NCBI RefSeq assembly: GCF_050038885.1
Contig: NZ_CP143624.1
Location: forward strand, 8,990,001-9,054,000
From: Myxococcus flavus
GTDB taxonomy: Bacteria; Myxococcota; Myxococcia; Myxococcales; Myxococcaceae
DNA length: 64,000 bases
Direction: 5' to 3'
A model generated the notes under the pieces. The model had not been told where the DNA came from, made no database searches, and saw nothing but the letters and a program-made list of their open reading frames with translations. A program made the position numbers and the translations under genes. Positions 8,257 through 16,589 of the stretch are shown piece after piece. How positions within the stretch are numbered: the first letter of the stretch is position 1; the number at the start of each line of letters is the position of its first letter.

Positions 8257-10881
8257 TCAATAGAGACACAGGTCGGGAACTTCTCTCGCGGCGTCGGTGC
8301 CGCCTCCCGTTGTCTGAGAATGGCGTGGTTTGAGGCCCCCGTCCTCCACCACGGACAGATCGGCGAAGTCGAACAGCGCGTGCTTGTACAGCTTGAGCCG
8401 AGGGCTCAGGCCTTCGGGCCCGACGCGCACCGCGACGAACTTCGCGCGGTCGGTCTGCATCATCTGCTCGAAGCCGCGAACGGCCTGGGCGGCGGACGGT
8501 GGATACCCGAAGCGGCTGATGGCCTCCAGGACCGCGGAGGTCTCCGTCCCGCTGTAGATGAGGTTGACGCGCCGGGGCTGGGACTGGGCTTCGGACGTCT
8601 CGATGGCCACCTGGGTCATCCTGTCCGCCGAGCGCTCCCACAGCAGATCATTCAGCTGCTTGATGCGCTCCAGCTCCGAGGCCGACACGCCCATGTCCTG
8701 GATGAACCGCCACAGCTCCGAGCCGGGGTGGAACGGGGCCTGTCTCTCGTCGAAGCGAACCAGATACATCTTCGACTCGAGCGTTCCGTCCTCCTGGAAG
8801 CTCAGCCCCAGGAACAGCGGGAAGTACTCGGTCGACAGCGCGTTGGCATAGGCCTTCACCCGCTCCGCGAACACGCCCGCCCGGAAGCGCTCCGGAAGCC
8901 GGCGCATGGCCGACTCGAACCCCGAGTGGTCGCGCAGGGGGTCGAAGTGCCAGCTCGCGGCAATCGAATACCGGGTGGTGCTGCCAGGCTTGAACTCCGC
9001 CCGCACCATGCCCAGGTCGGAGGGCCGGAACGTCTCGCAGATGGCAATGGAGCGCTCCACCCCCTCGTTGGAGATGCCGAGCTGATGGGTGTACTGGCGG
9101 AAGGCTTGCGTCACCGTCTGGTTGTCGCTGTAGAGCATGAAGCCCAACCCGGGCTCGTCCGCGTTGAAGGAGAGCTCGATCAGCGCCTTCTTCGCGATGC
9201 TCAGGCCCTGGAACGGCAGCCAGAACTCCAGGAACCGGCGAACCTCGCCCGCCTCCTTCAGCAGGCGCTGCGACTGGAGTGCGTCCCGCACGAACCAGCC
9301 CATCGTCTTGTCCGGGGTCCACATCGCCTCGGTGTCGAAGTGACAGAGGCGATCTCTCGGACCGACCTTCCCGGGCACCACCAGGTTGGCCAGCACCCGG
9401 CCCGCATAACGCAGGCCCAGCGTCACCCGGCTCGCCGGCCACGCAGTGCCCTCGTGAGGGAGCTGCGGAGCGGAGCGGTCGGGCGCCGAAGCAGGGCGCT
9501 CCGGCTGGAGCGCCTCGTGCCCGAAGCCCTTGGCCGACTTCTTCTTCCAGGCGCGCTTCGCGAGCCGCAGCGCGATGTCGGGCCTCAGCAGGAACTCCGG
9601 ACCGGCCTGGACGTGCATCAGCTTGAGGAACTCGCGGTAGACCTCGGGGTGCTCGTGGTTCAACGCGTACAGCTCCTCCACGTACCACTGGGCCAGCTTG
9701 ACGAGCCGGGTGCGCTCACCGGGCACGTGGGCATGCCGCATGGCCTCCGCGGTCACGAAGAACCAGAGCCCGCGCAGCCACTGGGCGCCCGTGCGCAGGT
9801 AGGTCGCCGTCCACGCCTGGGTCACGGCGTCCAGGCTGTCGAGCTGATGCAGCGACTCGTTCAGGAGGTTGGCCTCCAGCATCGCCACCGACATGCCCTG
9901 GCCGAAGACAGGGTCGAAGTAGCACCAGGAGTCGCCCAGGACGAGCAGGCCGGCGGGGAACTCCTCGATGCGCTCGTAGTGGCGCCACCGCACGTCGGGC
10001 ACGCGGTACACCTGCACGTCCGAGACGGGCTTCGCATCCTTGATGGCCTCGTGGATGTCCGGCTCGCGGAGTGTCCTGGCGAACTCCACGAAGCCGCTCT
10101 CGTCGCGCGGCGGGTGGTGGCCCTCGTAGCCGAACAGCGAGACGATCCAGCGGTTCCCCTCCACCTCCTGCATCGCGCCGCCCCGGGGCGCCTCCGGCGG
10201 CAGCGGCGTCACCCACAGCCCGCGCCAGTCCCTGGGCGTCGCGGGCCGCTCGAACAGGCGCGACACGTAGCAGAGATTGATGGGGAGCCGGCTCTCCTCC
10301 AGCGGGCCGAAGCCGAGGTCCGCCAGCCACTTGCTCAGCTGCGAGCCGCGCCCGCTCGCGTCGACGACGACGTTCGCCAGCCGGTTCGTCACCGCGCCAC
10401 CGGCATCGTGCCGGTCGTGCGTCTGCACCCCCAGGATGCGCCGGCCGTCCGGCGTGGCCAGCAGCGCCCGCACGGCGGTCGACTCCAGGATCTCCACGTT
10501 GGCGAACGCGCGGACCCGCCGGCGCAGGTAGCGCTCCAGGGAGAAGCGCGTCTGCGGATACAGCACGATGCCGCTCGGCTCCCGCGGCATCCAGTCACCG
10601 AACTGGAGCCAGCGCAGGTCCTTCGTGAAGTCGAAGGGCTCGATGCCCTCCACCTTCATCTCCTCGACGAGCCCCGGGAAGTACTGCTCCAGCAGGTCCA
10701 CGCCTCGCCGCAGCAGGACATGGATGTGATTGGACTGGGGAGCGCCCTGGCGCGGACCGTCCTCGAGGACGTCCCGCTCGATGACGGTGACCCGCTCGAA
10801 GTGGTCCGCCAGCACACGCGCCGCGCTGAGCCCACCAATGCTCGCGCCAATGACGATGGCGCTCCCCGGAAGCTTGTTCAT
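8257..10881 (-). CDS. FAD-dependent monooxygenase with long C-terminal extension of unknown fold
   Basis: This is an 874-residue protein. The first 450 residues are a group A flavoprotein monooxygenase: an N-terminal dinucleotide fold (VIGASIGGLSAARVL, residues 9-23) and the second FAD motif GDSWCYFDPVFGQG from about residue 316. Family members of this type are 380-550 residues. The remaining 370 or so residues (about 500-874) do not resemble a domain I can name. They contain two K-x-Y strands (ESKMYLVRF and SPRLKLYKHALF), vaguely reminiscent of PT-barrel prenyltransferases, which is only a weak suggestion. It lies 32 bp downstream of the phosphodiesterase-like gene and 12 bp upstream of the KS-ACP gene, so it is part of the biosynthetic operon and probably tailors or oxidizes the product. 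Confidence 0.85.
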   Translation of the reverse strand: MNKLPGSAIVIGASIGGLSAARVLADHFERVTVIERDVLEDGPRQGAPQSNHIHVLLRRGVDLLEQYFPGLVEEMKVEGIEPFDFTKDLRWLQFGDWMPREPSGIVLYPQTRFSLERYLRRRVRAFANVEILESTAVRALLATPDGRRILGVQTHDRHDAGGAVTNRLANVVVDASGRGSQLSKWLADLGFGPLEESRLPINLCYVSRLFERPATPRDWRGLWVTPLPPEAPRGGAMQEVEGNRWIVSLFGYEGHHPPRDESGFVEFARTLREPDIHEAIKDAKPVSDVQVYRVPDVRWRHYERIEEFPAGLLVLGDSWCYFDPVFGQGMSVAMLEANLLNESLHQLDSLDAVTQAWTATYLRTGAQWLRGLWFFVTAEAMRHAHVPGERTRLVKLAQWYVEELYALNHEHPEVYREFLKLMHVQAGPEFLLRPDIALRLAKRAWKKKSAKGFGHEALQPERPASAPDRSAPQLPHEGTAWPASRVTLGLRYAGRVLANLVVPGKVGPRDRLCHFDTEAMWTPDKTMGWFVRDALQSQRLLKEAGEVRRFLEFWLPFQGLSIAKKALIELSFNADEPGLGFMLYSDNQTVTQAFRQYTHQLGISNEGVERSIAICETFRPSDLGMVRAEFKPGSTTRYSIAASWHFDPLRDHSGFESAMRRLPERFRAGVFAERVKAYANALSTEYFPLFLGLSFQEDGTLESKMYLVRFDERQAPFHPGSELWRFIQDMGVSASELERIKQLNDLLWERSADRMTQVAIETSEAQSQPRRVNLIYSGTETSAVLEAISRFGYPPSAAQAVRGFEQMMQTDRAKFVAVRVGPEGLSPRLKLYKHALFDFADLSVVEDGGLKPRHSQTTGGGTDAAREVPDLCLY

Positions 10882-10913
10882 GACGTGTCCCGCCTCTTCC
10901 TCGCGAAAGCCTT

Positions 10914-12338
10914 TCAGGCCGCCGCCTGCTGCCCGGTCAGGTGAGCCAGGATGAGGTCGTGGACTTGCGTGGCGTGGAGAGTGTCTGCCTCGAGCAGCTC
11001 GGCACTACGGGTCATCAACACGGGCGCGCGCTCCGGCCCGGTGAGCAGCCCATGCGCGCCCTTGAGCAAGGTACCGTCGGTGGAGACGACCTCCAGGCGC
11101 GTACGCACGCCCAGCTTCTCCTTCAGGACGCTGCTGCCCACGTCCACCAGGCGAAGCCCGAGCTGGGGGTCCACGAACATCTCCAGCGGGTCGTACCCGG
11201 GCTTGCGGTAGATATCCACGGTCCGCGCGTAGTCCGGCGCCCGGTGCTCATCCAGCCAGTAGAAGTAGGTGAACCAGGCATCCGGCTCCGCCAGCGCGAC
11301 CAGCTCGCCCGAGCGGGGGTGGTCCAGGTGGTGGGCCCGCTTGCCCTCCGCGTCGAGCACCTGGGCCACGCCGGGCTCGGCCTCGATCAGCGCCTTGACC
11401 TCGTCCACCCGGGCCGGGTCGCGCACGTAGATGTGGGCCACCTGCATGTCCGCGACGGCGAAGGCGTCGCTGCCGCTCGGATACACCATGTCGCGGCCCG
11501 CCTCTTCGCGGATGGCCAGCCAGCCGCGCCGGCGGAACAGCCGGTTCAGGTGGACCGGCCGCGACACAGGCGTGGCGCCGAACTCCGAGACGATGATGAC
11601 GCGGACGCCGCGCGCCTCGTAGAAGGCGATGAGCTTCCCGACGACGGCGTCGATCTCCTGGAGACTCTTGTGGATTTCCCGCGCGTCCGGGCCGAACGTG
11701 TGAGGGGTGTAGTCCAGGTGCGGCAGGAAGACGAGCGACAGCGTGGGGCTGTGCCGCTGCTCCAGCCACATCGCGACGTCGGCAATCCACTCGGACGAGC
11801 AGATGCTGTAGCTCGGCCCCCAGTAGTCATAGGCGGGGAAGTTCCCCAGCGCCTCGACGAGCGGCTTGCGCAGGTGGAGCGGCTCCGTGAAGACATCCGG
11901 CAGCACACGCCCGTCCGACGTGAAGGACGGCTCCGGGGTGACGGCGTAGTCCGCCTTCGAATACATGTTCATGAACCAGCACACCCGGGCACAGGTGAAG
12001 CTGGGGTCCAGGCGGCGCGCCGCGTCCCAGATTTGCGGCGCCTGCACCAGCCCGTCCGTCTGCGGCCAGAAGCGGACCTCGCCCAGCTCCCGGTGCAGCC
12101 ACCCGTCCGCCACGATGCCGTGCTCGCTCGGGTATTTGCCTGTCAGGAACGTCGCCTGCATGGTGCAGTTGAGCGCCGGCAGGACGGGCTGGAGCGTGAC
12201 CATCCGCCCCTTCCCCGCAAAGGCCTGCATGTTTGGCGTCGAGGGCCCAACGTACCTCGCGCACAACCCAGGCAAGTCCAAGACGACGCATCGTTCCATG
12301 CCAAGAGCAAACTGCTCACGCGGCAACCAGTCAATCAC
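10914..12338 (-). CDS. Type I phosphodiesterase/nucleotide pyrophosphatase family protein
   Basis: This is a 474-residue member of the alkaline-phosphatase superfamily. Asp21 (VVLDLPG) and Thr59 (LNCTMQATFLTG) fit the metal ligand and nucleophile positions, followed by GKYPSEHGI. Downstream, LPHLDYTPHTFGPDA supplies the next Asp/His pair. The usual SDHG metal motif reads SEFG here (VIIVSEFGATPV), a variation of the SEYG form I recall in some bacterial relatives. The GTG start at 12338 overlaps the stop of the peptidase gene (GTGA); an internal ATG at 12299 is an alternative start with no better ribosome site. Its role in the cluster is unknown; hydrolysis of a phosphoester or activated intermediate is possible. 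Confidence 0.8.
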   Translation of the reverse strand: MIDWLPREQFALGMERCVVLDLPGLCARYVGPSTPNMQAFAGKGRMVTLQPVLPALNCTMQATFLTGKYPSEHGIVADGWLHRELGEVRFWPQTDGLVQAPQIWDAARRLDPSFTCARVCWFMNMYSKADYAVTPEPSFTSDGRVLPDVFTEPLHLRKPLVEALGNFPAYDYWGPSYSICSSEWIADVAMWLEQRHSPTLSLVFLPHLDYTPHTFGPDAREIHKSLQEIDAVVGKLIAFYEARGVRVIIVSEFGATPVSRPVHLNRLFRRRGWLAIREEAGRDMVYPSGSDAFAVADMQVAHIYVRDPARVDEVKALIEAEPGVAQVLDAEGKRAHHLDHPRSGELVALAEPDAWFTYFYWLDEHRAPDYARTVDIYRKPGYDPLEMFVDPQLGLRLVDVGSSVLKEKLGVRTRLEVVSTDGTLLKGAHGLLTGPERAPVLMTRSAELLEADTLHATQVHDLILAHLTGQQAAA

Positions 12339-13747
12339 CGACCAGGTTGGGCCATGTCTGTGTCTGTCGGCCTCGAATCGCCTGCTGTCCGTATCAGCCG
12401 CATGTAGAAAGTTACCGCGGTCCCTAGCTGCGGAATTCCAACACGCTCGTTATTCCCATGTATGAGTATCAGCTCACCCGGCCCAATGGGTAGTGGCGTG
12501 AAGCGGAACACGTTGTCCGTGAGTGCCTGGAAGTAGACCGAATCCGTGCACGCGGAGACCAGATAGGGCACCACCAGGACACCCGGCTTCGCCTGCTCGA
12601 TGGTCGCCTTCAGCAAGCGGTAGGCCTCCCCATCCACGTTGGCGATGGGTGACGCCTCACGTGCGGGCTCCAGCACGCGGACCTCGGCCAGCTTGCCCGC
12701 CACGCGGCGGATCCGCTCCAGCACGCCCTTCACCGTGTCCACGAAGTGCAGGCGCAGGTTGAGCACCGCCCGGGCCTCCACCGGGAGCGAGTTCTCCTTC
12801 AGGCCACCGGCCACCACGGTGGGCGCCATCGTCGTGTGGAACATCGCGGACGAGGCCTCGACGTGCCCCATGAGCTGCGTGAGGAAGGGCCGGCTCAGCC
12901 GCATGTGCTTGTAGAGCATGCGCTGCACCGGTCCGGAGTCCGGCGCCAGCTCCTCGAGCATCCACTCGGTGGGCCGGGCCATCGCGTTGCGAAACCTCAG
13001 TCTCCCCAGGCGCTTGAGGACGGTGACGAGCTTGCCGATGGCCAGGTGCTCGAATGGCAGCGGCGCAGACGCGTGGCCGCCATCGCCCCGGGTGGTGAGC
13101 TCCACCACCAGCAGCCCCTTCTCCGCCACGCCCACCACCGCGATGTCCTGGGCCACGCCCGGGAAGATGGGGCCCGCCAGCCCGCCGCCCTCGTCGCTGC
13201 TGAAGAAGAGCCGGACGCCCCGGGAGGCGAGCAGGTCCGCGATGCGCCGGTTGCCCTCCAGCCCCCCGTTCTCCTCGTCGTGGCCGAAGGCGAAGAGGAT
13301 GGTCCGCCGAGGCTGATAGCCGTCCTGGATGAGGCGCTCGGCGGCCTCCAGCTGGGTCACCAGCGCGCCCTTCATGTCCAGCGCCCCCCGGCCCCAGACC
13401 TGATCCTCGGCAATCACGCCGGCGAAGGGCGGGTGCAGCCAGTCGGATTCGCTCAGCGGATCCAGGGGCACCACGTCCATGTGGGCCATCAGCAAAACGG
13501 GGTCGAGCGAGGCATCGGTCCCCTGCCAGGTGAACAGCAGGCTGTAATCCCCTACCACCTCGCGCTTCGCCACCGCGGAGAACGCGGGATAGGTCCGGCT
13601 CACCCAGTCCCGGAAGGCGACAAAGGCCTTGCGTGACTCATTGAGTTTCGTTTCATCGTAACCCGTTGGATAGGAAATGGTCCGGTGCTGGATGGCTTCC
13701 GACAACTTCCGTGCGACGTCGTGCGCGTCAATCTCAGGCAGGTTCAT
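12335..13747 (-). CDS. M20 family metallopeptidase (PM20D1-like)
   Basis: This is a 470-residue zinc peptidase of the M20 family. Visible motifs in order are MAHMDVVP (His89, Asp91), WGRGALDMKG (Asp124), GHDEENGG (the Glu158/Glu159 pair) and FFSSDEGG, then an inserted lid/dimerization domain and a C-terminal HGNNERV with the last metal-binding His. The family removes or adds acyl/aminoacyl groups at amides. The ATG at 13747 is chosen because family similarity begins there; the open frame extends 33 bases further upstream. It is the promoter-proximal gene of the minus-strand biosynthetic operon and is translationally coupled to the next gene, so it may process a prodrug, remove a protecting acyl group, or provide resistance. 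Confidence 0.88.
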   Translation of the reverse strand: MNLPEIDAHDVARKLSEAIQHRTISYPTGYDETKLNESRKAFVAFRDWVSRTYPAFSAVAKREVVGDYSLLFTWQGTDASLDPVLLMAHMDVVPLDPLSESDWLHPPFAGVIAEDQVWGRGALDMKGALVTQLEAAERLIQDGYQPRRTILFAFGHDEENGGLEGNRRIADLLASRGVRLFFSSDEGGGLAGPIFPGVAQDIAVVGVAEKGLLVVELTTRGDGGHASAPLPFEHLAIGKLVTVLKRLGRLRFRNAMARPTEWMLEELAPDSGPVQRMLYKHMRLSRPFLTQLMGHVEASSAMFHTTMAPTVVAGGLKENSLPVEARAVLNLRLHFVDTVKGVLERIRRVAGKLAEVRVLEPAREASPIANVDGEAYRLLKATIEQAKPGVLVVPYLVSACTDSVYFQALTDNVFRFTPLPIGPGELILIHGNNERVGIPQLGTAVTFYMRLIRTAGDSRPTDTDMAQPGR

Positions 13748-13924
13748 GCGGACAGGATAATCATCCCTCCAAAGACACACGCGCCACGGTCATCTCACGG
13801 GTCCTTGACGGTCCATGTCGACACACGTCAGACTTCGACACTCCGAGGGCCAGCCCGCGCGCATGCGCAACGCGTTCGATGCGCGGCCCCTCGCCCCTGT
13901 CACCCGTTGGAACGCCAGGAACAC
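13748..13924. promoter_or_regulatory. Divergent promoter region of the biosynthetic cluster
   Basis: This 177-bp gap separates the minus-strand PKS/NRPS operon from the plus-strand dehydrogenase-adenylation pair. Both must be transcribed outward from here. I do not see a convincing sigma-70 or sigma-54 promoter or a clear palindromic operator by eye. Confidence 0.5.
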
Positions 13925-15064
13925 ATGGACTTCAGTTGGACACACGAGCAGGTGGAGCTTTACGACCGCGCCCTCGCGTTCGCGCGCTCCCAGCTGCCGG
14001 AAGCGTCAAAGACTACCAAGGAAGTCTTGCCACGAGACCTGTGGCAGCGATGTGGTGAGTTTGGTTTCCTGGGCCTCCCCGTGCCCCCGGCGCATGGCGG
14101 GCTGGGATTGGACACCCTGACGACGGCCCGGGTGATGGAGGCCCTGGGCCGCGGATGCCTGGATACCGGGCTGGTGTTCTCCGTCGGGGCCCACCTCTTC
14201 GCATGCGTGATGCCCATCCTGGAGAGCGGGAATGAAGCGCAGCAGGCCCGCTACCTCCCCCGGCTGTGCTCCGGTGAGTGGGTGGGCGCCAACGCCATCT
14301 CCGAGCCGGAGGCGGGCTCGGATGTCTTCGCCCTCAAGACGCGCGCGGTGCGCGAGGGTGATGGGTACGTGCTCGACGGCGGGAAGAGCTACGTCACCAA
14401 TGGCCCGTCCGCCGACGTGTTCCTCGTCTACGCCGCCACGCAGCCCTCGCACGGCTACATGGGCCTGAGCGCCTTCCTCGTCGAGCGGGACACGCCCGGG
14501 CTCTCCGTGGGCCGGGCCTTCGAGAAGATGGGCCTGTCCACCTCCCCCATCTCGCCCATCTACCTGGAGGGCTGCCGCGTCCCTGAGTCCGCGCGGCTGG
14601 GGCTGGAAGGCCAGGGCGCGGCGCTCTTCAAGCGCTCCATGCAGTGGGAGCGCGCCTGCCTCTTCGCCGCGTACGTGGGCGTCATGGAGCGGGTGCTCGA
14701 GCAGACGGTGGACTTCGCCCGGACGCGCAAGCAGTTCAAGAAGGCGCTGGGGAAGAACCAGGCCATCTCCCACCGGCTCGCGGACATGAAGCAGCGGCTG
14801 GAGGCCTCGCGGCTGCTGCTGTACCAGGCCTGCTGGAAGATGGACCGCGGCCAGGAAGCGGCCCTGGAGGTGTCCCTCGCGAAGCTGGCCATCAGCGAGG
14901 CCGCCATCCAGTGCGGGCTGGACGCCATCCAGATTCACGGCGGCATGGGCTACGTGGCCGAGACGGGCATCGAGCGCGTGCTCCGGGACGCCATCCCCAG
15001 CGCCATCTTCTCCGGCACCTCCGAAATCCAGCGCGACATCATCGCCAACCAGCTCGGCCTATGA
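13925..15064 (+). CDS. Prolyl-carrier-protein dehydrogenase (acyl-CoA dehydrogenase family)
   Basis: This is a 379-residue flavoprotein of the acyl-CoA dehydrogenase fold. FAD-binding signatures are SEPEAGSDV and the C-terminal GGMGYVAETG and GTSEIQRD. The catalytic Glu of medium-chain enzymes (YEG) is replaced by Ser in IFSGTSEIQ. A Glu instead sits at the isovaleryl-CoA dehydrogenase position, Glu242 in QWERACLF, as in enzymes that oxidize prolyl-S-carrier protein to pyrrolyl-2-carboxyl-S-carrier protein (PltE/RedW type). The start at 13925 follows an AGGA-like site. The next gene, an L-proline adenylation domain, overlaps by 4 bp (ATGA), which strongly supports this substrate. The partner carrier protein is not visible next to it. 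Confidence 0.88.
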   Translation: MDFSWTHEQVELYDRALAFARSQLPEASKTTKEVLPRDLWQRCGEFGFLGLPVPPAHGGLGLDTLTTARVMEALGRGCLDTGLVFSVGAHLFACVMPILESGNEAQQARYLPRLCSGEWVGANAISEPEAGSDVFALKTRAVREGDGYVLDGGKSYVTNGPSADVFLVYAATQPSHGYMGLSAFLVERDTPGLSVGRAFEKMGLSTSPISPIYLEGCRVPESARLGLEGQGAALFKRSMQWERACLFAAYVGVMERVLEQTVDFARTRKQFKKALGKNQAISHRLADMKQRLEASRLLLYQACWKMDRGQEAALEVSLAKLAISEAAIQCGLDAIQIHGGMGYVAETGIERVLRDAIPSAIFSGTSEIQRDIIANQLGL

Positions 15065-16584
15065 CCCTCGACCAAATCGTCATCCGCGCAGCGGCGAAGG
15101 CCCCCGAAGCCGTCGCCCTCAAGGGTCCCGACGGGACCTTTACCTACGGCCAGCTCGACACGCACGCCAATCGCGTGGCCCGCGCGCTCCAGGAGCTGGG
15201 CGTGAAGAAGGGCGACCGCGTGGGGCTCTGGGCGGAGAAGTCCGTGCGCGCCGTGGCGGCGATGCAGGGCATTGCCCGCCTGGGCGCCGCCTACGTCCCC
15301 ATGGACCCGCTGAATCCGGCGGCGCGCGCGCGCCTCATCCTGGACGACTGCGGCATCGACGTGATGGTGACCACGACCACGCGCGCCGCCGAGCTCCACA
15401 ACGCGGGCCTCGGCCGGCTGCGGTTCCTGCTGCTGGACGACAAGGGGCCCGCGCTGTCGTGGAACCGGCTGTCCAGCTTCTCGCCGGAGCCGCTGCCTCC
15501 GCACGGCGCCGGGGACCATGACCTGGCGTACATCCTCTACACCTCCGGCTCCACGGGGACGCCCAAGGGCGTGTGCATCAGCCAGCGGAACGCGCTGGCC
15601 TTCATCGAATGGGCCCACGGGCTGCTGGGCACCACGCCAGAGGACCGCTTCAGCAACCACGCGCCGTTCTTCTTCGACCTGTCCGTGCTGGACCTCTACG
15701 CCGCCTTCATGGGCGGAGCGTCCGTCACGCTGATTCCGGAGGCGCTGGCCTTCTCCCCGGAGAAGCTGGTGGAGCTGGTGCTCCGCGAGCGGTTCACCTG
15801 CTGGTACTCGGTGCCCTCGGCGCTGATGCTGATGATGCAGGAGGGCGGCCTGCTGAGCCACGCGGACCTGCCCTTCCGCATGGTGCTCTTCGCCGGCGAG
15901 CCCTTCCCCATCCGGCACCTGCGCCCGCTGCGGGAGCACCTGCGGCACGCGCGCTTCTTCAACCTCTACGGCCCCACGGAGACGAACGTCTGCACCTTCC
16001 ACGAGGTGACGGACATCTCACCGCACCGCACCGAGCCGGTGCCCATCGGCCGCGCGAGCTGCGGCAACCGGGTGTGGCTGTCCCGGTCGCCACCGGACTC
16101 GGAGGAGGCCCGGGAGGAAGGCGACGGCGTGGGCGAGCTGATGGTCGAGGGCCCCACGGTGATGCTGGGCTACTGGGGCCAGCCCCCGCATGGCGCCCGG
16201 CCGTATGCCACCGGCGACCGCTGCCGCGAGCTCCCCGACGGCACCTTCGAGTACCTGGGCCGCCGCGACAACCTGCTGAAGGTGCGAGGGCGCCGCATCG
16301 AGGCCGGCGAGATCGAGGCGGCCCTGCTCACGCATCCGGACCTCCGGGAGGTGGGCGTGGTCGCCACGGGCGCGGGCCTGGAGGCCCGGCTGGTGGCCTT
16401 CGTCGTGAGCCACGCGGCGAAGGCCCCTTCCCTGCTGAAGCTGAAGAAGCACTGCGCCGAGCGGCTGCCGCGGTACATGATTGTCGACGAGGTCCGCGCC
16501 CTGCCCGAGCTGCCACGCACGCAGAATGGCAAGCTCGACCGGCGCGCGCTGCGCGACCTGGCGCAGCGGCCATCGTCGCGCTGA
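15061..16584 (+). CDS. Stand-alone L-proline adenylation domain (pyrrole starter)
   Basis: This is a 507-residue free-standing NRPS adenylation domain with no carrier or condensation domain. Core motifs are present: A3 LYTSGSTGTPKG, A5 NLYGPTE, A7 YATGDR, A8 YLGRRDNLLKVRGRRIE and A10 NGKLDRRAL. Reading the pocket residues by eye from the A4-A5 region gives D-L-L-Y-L-A-L-V-C, plus the A10 lysine. This matches the L-proline code I recall for the free-standing domains of pyoluteorin and prodiginine pathways. It should load proline on a carrier protein for oxidation by the preceding dehydrogenase. It ends 5 bp from the convergent Rieske gene. Confidence 0.9.
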   Translation: MTLDQIVIRAAAKAPEAVALKGPDGTFTYGQLDTHANRVARALQELGVKKGDRVGLWAEKSVRAVAAMQGIARLGAAYVPMDPLNPAARARLILDDCGIDVMVTTTTRAAELHNAGLGRLRFLLLDDKGPALSWNRLSSFSPEPLPPHGAGDHDLAYILYTSGSTGTPKGVCISQRNALAFIEWAHGLLGTTPEDRFSNHAPFFFDLSVLDLYAAFMGGASVTLIPEALAFSPEKLVELVLRERFTCWYSVPSALMLMMQEGGLLSHADLPFRMVLFAGEPFPIRHLRPLREHLRHARFFNLYGPTETNVCTFHEVTDISPHRTEPVPIGRASCGNRVWLSRSPPDSEEAREEGDGVGELMVEGPTVMLGYWGQPPHGARPYATGDRCRELPDGTFEYLGRRDNLLKVRGRRIEAGEIEAALLTHPDLREVGVVATGAGLEARLVAFVVSHAAKAPSLLKLKKHCAERLPRYMIVDEVRALPELPRTQNGKLDRRALRDLAQRPSSR

Positions 16585-16589
16585 GCGCC

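Noticed and set aside
13925..15064. Ordinary fatty-acid acyl-CoA dehydrogenase
   Set aside because: The medium-chain catalytic Glu is missing, a Glu sits at the isovaleryl-type position, and the gene is fused by overlap to an L-proline adenylation domain.
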